This document shows positions 1 to 5,285 of a stretch of 6,771 nucleotides of DNA, piece after piece. The notes below the pieces were generated by a model. The model was not told the DNA's origin and did no database searches. It worked only from the letters and a program-made list of their open reading frames with translations. The stretch's first letter is position 1; the number at the start of each line of letters is the position of its first letter. The position numbers and the translations under genes were made by a program. This DNA comes from an uncultured Pseudomonadota bacterium. Its GTDB lineage: Bacteria; Pseudomonadota; Alphaproteobacteria; CACZRW01. The stretch covers positions 1 through 6,771 of the forward strand of contig CACZRW010000022.1 in assembly GCA_902783675.1 (NCBI GenBank), in the 5' to 3' direction.

Positions 1-381
1 CAAATCCGTGGCTATCTGCTCGGCATCATCAACCAAGTCGTTGTCAGAGGAAAGATTCGCCGTGTGCAAAGAAGTGGCAAGCACCACTCCGTTTCTGTCC
101 GTTATATCCGCTCGCGCCGGCTTTAAATCCAAAATCACCGTAGGATTGACAGGCACCCTTATACTGCTTTTTTCTTTTAATACCGTGTATTCGAAAAGCC
201 TTGCCGCGATGGCAAAGAAGAAAAAGGCAAACAGCACCGCGATAAACAAAAGCCGCACTCTGCCCTTTTCCAGATTTTTAAAATCCTCGCCGCTCATGAT
301 ATAAGACGAAGAACCCCTTACCCTGATTTCCTGTCCGGGGTAGTAAAAAGGAGCTTGATTAAGAGAAAAACTCGGCTTCAT
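1..381 (-). CDS. ftsI: FtsI / PBP3-type septal peptidoglycan transpeptidase, N-terminal part (truncated by window edge)
   Basis: This is the first 127 codons of a gene running off the left edge. The protein begins with a cytoplasmic stretch of about 40 residues, then one membrane segment (about residues 43-60, LLFIAVLFAFFFFAIAA), then the periplasmic start with RADITDRNGVVLAT at 90-103. That motif is the conserved entry to the non-catalytic pedestal domain of class B penicillin-binding proteins. The catalytic SxxK, SxN and KTG motifs would lie beyond the window. The family cross-links septal peptidoglycan in the divisome with FtsW and FtsQLB. The ATG overlaps the ftsL stop by one base (TAATG), and an AAAGGAGG ribosome site lies about 10 nt upstream, so translation is probably coupled to ftsL. 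The position as fourth gene of a dcw cluster supports ftsI over an elongation-type PBP2. Confidence 0.92.
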   Translation of the reverse strand, partial: MKPSFSLNQAPFYYPGQEIRVRGSSSYIMSGEDFKNLEKGRVRLLFIAVLFAFFFFAIAARLFEYTVLKEKSSIRVPVNPTVILDLKPARADITDRNGVVLATSLHTANLSSDNDLVDDAEQIATDL

Positions 382-686
382 TATCTTTGCGCCTCCTTTA
401 TCTTTTCCTCTTTAAAGGGGATGTCGTCAATATCAATGAACTGCTTTGCCGTTATGGGTTTCAGTTTTAAATATTTCTCCGAAAGCCCCCTGATGCGGCT
501 GGGGTCGTTAAGATGCGACCATTCGGCCTTTAGTATATGAGTCTCTCTGATATTTGCTTCTATCTGCCGATTAGTCTTTCTGATATCCTTTTCCAAGAAA
601 ATCACATGATTCTTTAGCATATACGAACCAAGCGCGATAAATGCCGCTATAAACACCCACAACGCTCCGAAAAGAAAGGACTTCAT
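381..686 (-). CDS. ftsL: FtsL-like cell division protein
   Basis: A small bitopic protein of 101 residues. It has a very short cytoplasmic N-terminus, one membrane helix (about residues 4-24) and a heptad-like charged coiled-coil segment (about 28-59), followed by LNDPSRIRGLSEKYLKLKP at 59-77, a pattern typical of FtsL after the coiled coil. FtsL pairs with FtsB and FtsQ in the inner membrane and relays activation to FtsWI. FtsL proteins are poorly conserved in sequence, so the call rests on size, topology, the NDP-R motif and the invariant position between rsmH and ftsI. The ATG overlaps the rsmH stop as ATGA and has a strong GGAGG site 7 nt upstream. The stop codon shares one base with the ftsI start. 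Both junctions suggest translational coupling. Confidence 0.88.
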   Translation of the reverse strand: MKSFLFGALWVFIAAFIALGSYMLKNHVIFLEKDIRKTNRQIEANIRETHILKAEWSHLNDPSRIRGLSEKYLKLKPITAKQFIDIDDIPFKEEKIKEAQR

Positions 687-1618
687 TCGCTTGCCTCCTC
701 TTTCTTCTCTAACACTCGCAGCTTTGCCGAGCGGGAACGAGGGTTAAGCCTTACTTCTTCGTCGCCGGGCAGTAAGGGCTTTTTGTTCAAAAGTCGAAAA
801 TCCTGGGCGAGCGGCTCATTCTTAACCGGCATATATCTTGAAGCCGCAGGCACTTTCCCCGCCTTTTCTTGCATAAAAGCCTTTACAATCCCGTCCTCTA
901 ACGAATGGAAGGAAACCACGGCTAACCTTCCCGAAGGCTTAAGCAAAGCCGCTCCTGCCGCCAGTCCTTTTTGCAATTCCCCAAGCTCGTCATTGACATA
1001 TATACGCAAAGCTTGAAAAGTCCGAGTTGCGGGGTGGATACCGTCCTTTGCTCTGGGGACGACCGTTGCTACAACTCCCGCCAAGTCCAAAGTGGAAGTA
1101 AAAGGCATATCCTTACGCCGCGCCGCAATTGCCGCCGCAACTTTGCGCGAGAAACGCTCTTGCCCGTATTTATATATAATGTCGGCAAGCTCCGCCTCGG
1201 GCAAAGTGTTAACTACATCGGCAGCAGTCATACCCTCGCCGCTCATACGCATATCCAAGGCCCCGTCTTTTTGGAAAGAAAAGCCTCGCTCGGCGTTGTC
1301 AATCTGCATTGAGGACACGCCCAAGTCCAAAGCTACACCGTCAACCTTACCGCTCACGACTTCTGCCATTTGCGAAAAGCGGGCATTTATAAGCACTAAC
1401 CGCTCGCCATACTTCTTTTGTAAGTCGGAGGCAAGGGCGATGGCTTTGGGATCTCTGTCAATCCCGATAACTTTGCAATTTGCGGCTTCAAGTATGGCTA
1501 CAGCATACCCGCCCGCGCCAAAAGTCCCGTCAACATAAACTCCGCCGTCTTTTGGAGAAAGCGCCGCAAGCACTTCATTTAATAAAACGGGAATATGGAG
1601 TTTATCGGGGGCAGACAT
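683..1618 (-). CDS. rsmH: 16S rRNA (cytosine(1402)-N(4))-methyltransferase RsmH (MraW)
   Basis: The product is 311 residues, the normal family length. It methylates N4 of C1402 in the ribosomal decoding centre using S-adenosylmethionine. Visible family signatures in order are HIPVLLNEVL (8-17), the SAM-binding loop DGTFGAGGY (30-38), GIDRDP with its acidic residue (52-57), LDLGVSSMQ (97-105), HPATRTFQALRIYVNDEL (195-212) and SFHSLED (236-242). The start was set at 1618 because conserved family sequence begins seven residues later. An in-frame ATG at 1678 would add 20 residues that look like mraZ read in another frame and would overlap mraZ by 53 bp. The chosen ATG is 7 nt past the mraZ stop. 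A purine-rich site (AAAGGA) sits about 13 nt away, which is rather far, and an ATGTAA mini-frame lies in between. The stop overlaps ftsL. Confidence 0.95.
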   Translation of the reverse strand: MSAPDKLHIPVLLNEVLAALSPKDGGVYVDGTFGAGGYAVAILEAANCKVIGIDRDPKAIALASDLQKKYGERLVLINARFSQMAEVVSGKVDGVALDLGVSSMQIDNAERGFSFQKDGALDMRMSGEGMTAADVVNTLPEAELADIIYKYGQERFSRKVAAAIAARRKDMPFTSTLDLAGVVATVVPRAKDGIHPATRTFQALRIYVNDELGELQKGLAAGAALLKPSGRLAVVSFHSLEDGIVKAFMQEKAGKVPAASRYMPVKNEPLAQDFRLLNKKPLLPGDEEVRLNPRSRSAKLRVLEKKEEASE

Positions 1619-1619
1619 C

Positions 1620-1625
1620 TTACAT
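1620..1625 (-). other. ATGTAA start-stop element between mraZ and rsmH
   Basis: Directly after the mraZ TAG, the coding strand reads ATG TAA G ATG, where the last ATG is the rsmH start. The first ATG sits at better spacing (about 6-7 nt) from the AAAGGA ribosome site than the true rsmH ATG does. It could be an initiation decoy or a reinitiation aid, or a chance arrangement. Confidence 0.35.
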
Positions 1626-2114
1626 CTATTTTCCTTTATCCTTTGGGGCTGAAGAGGCGAGAACGGGGCGCTTGGCAATAGCCCTTTTTCTTATTTCTTG
1701 CTCTTCCTTGGCATAGGCTTCGGGATTCCATATTTGGAAAGTCCTGCCTTTCCCGACGAAAACGGCCGTATCGGTAATGCCGGCATGTTTTAAAAGCTTG
1801 TCGGTAAGACCAATGCGACCGGTGGAGTCAAATACGAATTCTTTTGCATCTGCATATATAAGGCTGGTCAAGTCATCTTGCGCTTCGGAAAACATATCAA
1901 GCCCGTTTTCAATATCCGCGGCAATCTTCTCCATCAATTCCGAGGTGCAACATTCAATGCAAGGCGAGGAAAAAGAACGAAAGGCAATCAGCTCCGAGCC
2001 TTGGCTTTCAATCACGCTGCGATAAGAAGCAGGGACGGACACGCGCGCTTTAGCATCAACCTTGTTGGTAATGGTATCAAAAAAAAGTGTTTTCTTTCCC
2101 GTAAACTTGACCAT
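1626..2114 (-). CDS. mraZ: MraZ, transcriptional regulator of the dcw cluster
   Basis: A 162-residue MraZ/AbrB-fold protein with the two tandem SpoVT-AbrB-like halves expected. The first half carries NKVDAKARVSVPASYR (17-32). The second carries FDSTGRIGLTDKLL (95-108), followed by AVFVGKGRTFQIW (117-129). The DxKxR and DxxGR motifs are the family's DNA-contact signature. In other bacteria MraZ forms a ring-shaped oligomer, binds short direct repeats upstream of its own gene and represses the dcw operon; it also influences RsmH-linked functions. Here it is the first gene of the cluster, and four candidate target boxes lie about 100-135 bp upstream. The ribosome site is AAAGGA a few bases before the ATG. 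The C-terminal tail after about residue 135 is lysine and alanine rich and not obviously conserved. Confidence 0.95.
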   Translation of the reverse strand: MVKFTGKKTLFFDTITNKVDAKARVSVPASYRSVIESQGSELIAFRSFSSPCIECCTSELMEKIAADIENGLDMFSEAQDDLTSLIYADAKEFVFDSTGRIGLTDKLLKHAGITDTAVFVGKGRTFQIWNPEAYAKEEQEIRKRAIAKRPVLASSAPKDKGK

Positions 2115-2161
2115 TTTTCCTTTACCACCTTGAAGTTGTTTTTAAAGGCTGTTTAGGGGGA

Positions 2162-2192
2162 GGGAGAGATAACAGGGGGATGTTTCTCTCCC
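2162..2192 (-). promoter_or_regulatory. Hairpin in the mraZ 5' leader
   Basis: Read as mraZ mRNA, GGGAGAGA pairs perfectly with UCUCUCCC (8 bp). Inside that, AACA pairs with UGUU past a single bulged A, leaving a six-base UCCCCC loop. It falls between the predicted transcription start and the ribosome site. It is not followed by a U-run in the mraZ direction, so it does not look like a classic terminator. It could stabilise the leader, cause pausing or bind a protein; function is inference. Confidence 0.5.
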
Positions 2193-2214
2193 TTACTTCC
2201 CCAAACATAGCTAA

Positions 2215-2249
2215 TGGGATATCATGGGATAAAATGGGTGTCAATGGGA
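2215..2249. promoter_or_regulatory. Candidate MraZ operator: four TGGG direct repeats at 10-bp pitch
   Basis: On the plus strand TGGGA, TGGGA, TGGGT and TGGGA begin at 2215, 2225, 2235 and 2245, exactly 10 bp apart, so all lie on one face of the helix. MraZ of enterobacteria is known to bind TGGGN direct repeats separated by 5 bp just upstream of mraZ, which is the same pitch. Here there are four units rather than the three described for Escherichia coli. They overlap the putative mraZ promoter, as expected for autorepression. Orientation is TGGG on the strand opposite mraZ. MraZ binding is inferred; the repeats are directly visible. Confidence 0.8.
2216..2244 (-). promoter_or_regulatory. Putative sigma70-type promoter of mraZ and the dcw cluster
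   Basis: Reading toward mraZ, a perfect TTGACA -35 element occupies 2244-2239. A 17-bp spacer follows, then TATCCC at 2221-2216 as a weak -10. The -35 lies between the third and fourth TGGG boxes, and the -10 runs into the first. Transcription would start near 2209, giving a leader of roughly 95 nt. The -10 matches only its first three bases, so the exact start is uncertain. Confidence 0.5.
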
Positions 2250-2530
2250 AAAGTAAAAAAAATCCTAATTTTTTCTAAAGACTTTGTTAACGCCAAAGAT
2301 GCAAGAAAAATATAACTTTTTTCAAAGTCTGATTAGCCACGGGCGCGCTCTCCCTTTTATATCCTCACTTTGTCAACAAATTAGGAAAAAATAAAAAACA
2401 GTTGATTTTTTTCAAAAGGTGTGATAACTTGACGCCAACAATAAGGGGGACAACTCTAAATTGCATAAGGATAAGATACCGCAAGGTGTCTTTCTTAAAA
2501 ATACTTGTAAACTTAGAAAAGGACTAAAAA
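2250..2530. other. AT-rich divergent intergenic region upstream of the 531-codon gene
   Basis: No gene or RNA gene is evident here. The region holds oligo-A and oligo-T tracts and an 8-bp inverted repeat (AGACTTTG at 2279-2286, CAAAGTCT at 2323-2330). It also has an 11-bp direct repeat with one mismatch (ACTTTGTTAAC at 2281-2291, ACTTTGTCAAC at 2367-2377) and a short dyad TTTGT-CA-ACAAA at 2369-2380. No DnaA boxes (TTATCCACA) were seen, so an origin is not supported. It most likely contains the promoter and operators of the rightward gene. Confidence 0.5.
2287..2316 (+). promoter_or_regulatory. Possible promoter for the 531-codon gene
   Basis: TTAACG (2287-2292) and TATAAC (2311-2316) are separated by 18 bp and match sigma70 consensus at 4 and 5 of 6 positions. 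The 8-bp inverted repeat at 2279-2286 and 2323-2330 brackets the pair. Use of this site would leave a leader of about 210 nt. Competing weaker candidates exist nearer the gene, for example TTGATT at 2402-2407 followed 17 bp later by TAACTT, so this assignment is tentative. Confidence 0.3.
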
Positions 2531-4126
2531 ATGACTGATACTAAAACCGAACACACATATGCCGTATCTGCTGAAGATAAAGAGATTATAGATTGGATAA
2601 ACGATGAGACCAAAGTTTCCACAGCTCCTGCAGAAAGAGAAGAAGTTTCAATCGATTGGATAAAAACTGATTCCGATGTTTCCGAAGCTCCTAAAGCAGA
2701 AGAAAGCGACACGCTGATAGACTGGATAAACACTGATTCTAATGTTTCCGAAGCTCCTAAAGCCGAAGAAGATGAAGTTTCAATAGATTGGATAGATACC
2801 GATTCCGATGTTCTCGAAGCTTCTCAAACAGAAACGGCAGAAATTGTAGGCGCTGAAGAAGATACTTCTGCAAAAGCAGAGGAACCTCTCTACACCGAAG
2901 CCGAAGCTAACGCCTTTGCTTCTCTTAACTTGGTCGAGAACGCAAAACTTGCCGAGGATGCCAGGGCTAAGGCAGAGGCAGAAGCCGAAGCGGAGCTGGT
3001 GGATATTTACCATAACGCTCTTGCCAGAACGGGAAACAACGATATGTATTTTGAAGACGCTTTAAATGAAGTGCTTGACGAACTCGTTATCGACGATCCC
3101 AGAATCAAAAGAGAGACAACTTTTAATAAAGTCATGGATATGCGTATTCAAGACCAAATACCGGATATTCACGAAGCCGCTATTATAAAAACGGCAGATG
3201 GCATGACTTACGAAGAAGCTTTGAATGCGGTGCTTGACGAGCTCGTCGCCGTTGATCCCAGAACCAGAAGGGAAACCATTACCACCAGAATCATGGACAT
3301 GGTTGCAAAGGAAAATAGCCGTATTGCTGCCAACCGCACTATCAGCGAAGAATCCGCTAAAGCGCTGGCTGCTACCCGCAAAGAAAGCAAGCTTATCCGT
3401 GAATCTCTCGCATTTGAGCGTGAAGCCGAAGAGCTTAAAGAGATTTTGGAAATTGTTGATAACCTTCGCAAGGGTCAAAAAACAAACGGTATCAAGGATG
3501 ATCAAATCATTGATTATGCTGTTTATTTATACTTGCTCGGGGACAATGTTAAAGTTGAAGGCTACAAGGAAATGAACGATGAACAAAAGAAAAAAGTTCA
3601 CGATGCCCTTGCTGCCAGAGTTGCCAATTTTGAAGAAAAGGAAGCCATTAAGAACATGGAAAAAGCCGAAGCTAAAGAAAGTTCTTCCCTTCTCTCCAAG
3701 GTTGTGGAAACTGTCAAAAAGCACAAAGATGTAGTCATTGTCGCATGTGGTGTTGCAGTTGCTACGCTTGCCGCCGTCAGCTTCCTTTCGCCGACCGGTC
3801 TTTTGGGACTTCCGGTAGTTGCCCTTGGTCCGACTTCAACTAAAGCTGTGTTAGCGATTGCAGCCTTTACATTAGCTGCCGAACATGCGCTCAAGGCAGG
3901 ACTGAGAATCATTAACAAGCTTTCTGATGATTTTGCCAAGACAGCCATAGAGAAAGAAAATGCTCTTAAGGCCGGCAGAGAAGTGCTTGCCAAAGCTAAA
4001 GAAAAGACTGCCGAGAAAGAAGTCGGTAAGACTGCTGCTCCTGAAAAGTCCGTCCCTGTTACCAGAACGGTCAATGTCAGGGAAGCTCTTCTTGCTGACC
4101 GCTTGAGCCAAAAGGTGAACGGCTAA
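2531..4126 (+). CDS. Unrecognised acidic repeat protein with IDWI repeats, duplicated helical unit and C-terminal membrane hairpin
   Basis: I do not recognise this 531-residue protein. There is no signal peptide. Residues 20-106 are four tandem acidic repeats of 21-22 residues, built on IDWI-x-T-D-S-x-V-S-E-A-P-K-A-E-E. The four tryptophans (22, 43, 65, 87) are the only ones in the protein. Residues 136-157 are an Ala/Glu/Lys helix. A helical unit with ALNxVLDELV, DPR and RET occurs twice (about 158-208 and 212-260), 53 residues apart. Residues 262-310 and 345-395 are charged and probably coiled coil. Two hydrophobic stretches (about 401-419 and 424-450, Gly/Pro turn between them) suggest a membrane hairpin, placing both ends in the cytoplasm. 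The tail (455-531) is lysine rich. AAAAGGA precedes the ATG by 7 nt. The long open frame, clean ribosome site, terminator and frame-preserving repeats make it a real gene. A scaffold or adaptor role is only a guess. Confidence 0.88.
   Translation: MTDTKTEHTYAVSAEDKEIIDWINDETKVSTAPAEREEVSIDWIKTDSDVSEAPKAEESDTLIDWINTDSNVSEAPKAEEDEVSIDWIDTDSDVLEASQTETAEIVGAEEDTSAKAEEPLYTEAEANAFASLNLVENAKLAEDARAKAEAEAEAELVDIYHNALARTGNNDMYFEDALNEVLDELVIDDPRIKRETTFNKVMDMRIQDQIPDIHEAAIIKTADGMTYEEALNAVLDELVAVDPRTRRETITTRIMDMVAKENSRIAANRTISEESAKALAATRKESKLIRESLAFEREAEELKEILEIVDNLRKGQKTNGIKDDQIIDYAVYLYLLGDNVKVEGYKEMNDEQKKKVHDALAARVANFEEKEAIKNMEKAEAKESSSLLSKVVETVKKHKDVVIVACGVAVATLAAVSFLSPTGLLGLPVVALGPTSTKAVLAIAAFTLAAEHALKAGLRIINKLSDDFAKTAIEKENALKAGREVLAKAKEKTAEKEVGKTAAPEKSVPVTRTVNVREALLADRLSQKVNG
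2588..2848 (+). repeat. Four tandem coding repeats of 63-66 bp (IDWI repeats)
   Basis: Units run 2588-2650 (63 bp), 2651-2716, 2717-2782 and 2783-2848 (66 bp each). Units 2 and 3 are the most alike, sharing the stretch GTTTCCGAAGCTCCTAAAGC. Units 1 and 4 are more diverged. All units keep the reading frame. The inner units being most similar fits expansion by unequal recombination or slippage. Confidence 0.9.
3047..3301 (+). repeat. Internal duplication of a helical unit, 159-bp period
   Basis: Residues 173-204 and 226-257 of the encoded protein align without gaps with 19 of 32 identical, including ALN-VLDELV, DPR, RET and MDM. The DNA is also recognisably similar over this core (for example GTGCTTGACGA in both). 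The offset is 53 codons. Weaker similarity extends upstream to D158/D212. It looks like an older duplication than the N-terminal repeats. Confidence 0.8.
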
Positions 4127-4150
4127 TCTTTAACCGTTAAAAATTAAAAA

Positions 4151-4182
4151 AGGGGGGAAGTCTTACGGCTTCCCTCTTTTTT
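4151..4182 (+). terminator. Rho-independent terminator after the 531-codon gene
   Basis: GGGAAG (4155-4160) pairs with CTTCCC (4169-4174), extendable by one G-U pair around a short loop. TC and six T residues (4177-4182) follow. It begins 25 nt after the stop codon. An A-run upstream (4146-4151) faces the T-run. It separates the gene from trpS. Confidence 0.85.
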
Positions 4183-4195
4183 GCTATCTTTCCCC

Positions 4196-4224
4196 TTGCG
4201 AGTCGGGGGCAAAAACTATATACC
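4196..4224 (+). promoter_or_regulatory. Putative promoter of trpS-pgpA
   Basis: TTGCGA (4196-4201) is followed after 17 bp by TATACC (4219-4224), or after 15 bp by TATATA (4217-4222). It lies just after the terminator and about 35 bp before the trpS start, a sensible place for a short-leader promoter. No T-box, leader peptide or Trp-rich mini-frame was seen. Confidence 0.45.
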
Positions 4225-4257
4225 TTAGGGACAAAATTAGCGAAAAAAGGAAATAAA

Positions 4258-5256
4258 ATGTTTGAAGGAAAAGTATCATTAACGGGCATAAAGCCGACCG
4301 GCACGCCTCACCTTGGTAATTTACTGGGCGCGATTATGCCCGTTGTCAAAATGTCTAACTTGGCAAAGAAAACCTATGTTTTTGTGGCTGACTTGCACGC
4401 CTTAAATGCGGTTAAAGACATAAAAGCCATAAAGGAAAACAGCTACGAAGTTGCGGCAACTTACCTTGCCATGGGCATAAATATGGAAAAGACGGTGCTC
4501 TTTCGCCAATCCGATATCCCCGAAGTCCCGCAACTTTCTTCACTTTTAATGAATGTTACGCCTAAAGGTCTTATGAACCGCGCTCACGCTTACAAGGCCG
4601 CTGTTGATAAGAACACGGAGAAAGGCGAAGATCCCGATGCCGGTATCAATATGGGGCTTTACACCTATCCCATTTTAATGGCAGCGGATATTCTGCTTTA
4701 TAAATCCGATGTTGTCCCCGTAGGGCAGGACCAAAAGCAACATGTTGAGTTTGCAAGGGATATTGCCGGCAGTTTCAACTATATTTACGGCGACATTCTA
4801 ACGGTGCCGGAGCCCGTAATTCCTCCCGATGCCGCTTCGGTCCCCGGGCTTGACGGTCGCAAGATGAGCAAGAGTTATAATAACTATATTCCCATATTCA
4901 CGGACGAGAAAAATCTTAAGAAATTAATCATGCGGATAATCACGGATTCCAAAACTCCCGAGGAGCCGAAGGACCCCGACGATTCCACTATTTTCCAGAT
5001 ATACCGCGCCTTTGCCTCTGATGCGGAAATCGCCGAACTTCGTGCCAAGTTTGAAAAGGGTGGTATGGGCTACGGTGAGGCAAAGCAAATCCTTTTTGAA
5101 AAGGTCAACGCCTGCCTTAAGGAGCCGCGCGAAAAATACAATCATCTTATATCGCACCCAAAGGAAATCGACGAGATTTTAGCCGCCGGCGCTGCCGAGG
5201 CAAGAGTGGAAGCCAAGAAAACTTTACAAAGTGTCCTGTCCGCAATGCTTGGATAA
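4258..5256 (+). CDS. trpS: Tryptophanyl-tRNA synthetase
   Basis: A 332-residue class I aminoacyl-tRNA synthetase, normal length for bacterial TrpRS. It activates tryptophan with ATP and charges tRNA(Trp) in the cytoplasm. The protein opens with SLTGIKPTGTPHLGNLLGAI. There the HIGH-type ATP signature is PHLGN (17-21). The TrpRS core YPILMAADILLY (137-148) and VGQDQKQHVE (155-164) follow, and KMSKS is intact at 202-206. The C-terminal helical part recognises the anticodon. AGGAAA lies a few bases before the ATG. A spacer of 29 nt without a terminator separates it from pgpA, so the two are probably co-transcribed. Nothing suggests truncation or a missing catalytic motif. Confidence 0.97.
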   Translation: MFEGKVSLTGIKPTGTPHLGNLLGAIMPVVKMSNLAKKTYVFVADLHALNAVKDIKAIKENSYEVAATYLAMGINMEKTVLFRQSDIPEVPQLSSLLMNVTPKGLMNRAHAYKAAVDKNTEKGEDPDAGINMGLYTYPILMAADILLYKSDVVPVGQDQKQHVEFARDIAGSFNYIYGDILTVPEPVIPPDAASVPGLDGRKMSKSYNNYIPIFTDEKNLKKLIMRIITDSKTPEEPKDPDDSTIFQIYRAFASDAEIAELRAKFEKGGMGYGEAKQILFEKVNACLKEPREKYNHLISHPKEIDEILAAGAAEARVEAKKTLQSVLSAMLG

Positions 5257-5285
5257 CGCACATTAAAGCAAAGGAGAAAAAGCCG

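Noticed and set aside
1619..1678. Upstream in-frame ATG for rsmH at 1678
   Set aside because: It would add 20 residues with no family similarity and overlap mraZ by 53 bp; conserved RsmH sequence starts just after the ATG at 1618.
971..2156. Plus-strand open frames across rsmH and mraZ
   Set aside because: They lie antisense to two clearly identified conserved genes, show no recognisable domains and lack ribosome sites.
2162..2192. Leader hairpin considered as a rho-independent terminator
   Set aside because: Neither strand has a T-run directly after the stem.
2250..2530. AT-rich intergenic region considered as a replication origin
   Set aside because: No DnaA-box cluster (TTATCCACA-like), no phased repeats of origin type and no origin-linked genes nearby.
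2588..2848. Tandem repeats considered as a CRISPR array
   Set aside because: The repeats are contiguous 63-66 bp coding units that keep the reading frame, without unique spacers.
3062..4111. Long minus-strand open frames opposite the 531-codon gene (for example 3062-3505 and 3598-4074)
   Set aside because: They have no evident ribosome sites, low-complexity Ser/Ala or Phe-rich products, and are explained by the codon bias of the plus-strand gene.
4129..4141. Dyad TTTAAC-C-GTTAAA right after the stop of the 531-codon gene
   Set aside because: The arms are 6 bp and AT-rich with a single-base centre, too small a loop for an RNA hairpin; the real terminator is just downstream.
2531..4257. Link between the Trp-centred repeats of the unknown protein and the neighbouring trpS as a tryptophan-sensing system
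   Set aside because: Four Trp codons spaced 63-66 bp apart do not resemble an attenuator, a strong terminator separates the genes and trpS has its own putative promoter; adjacency is most likely chance.
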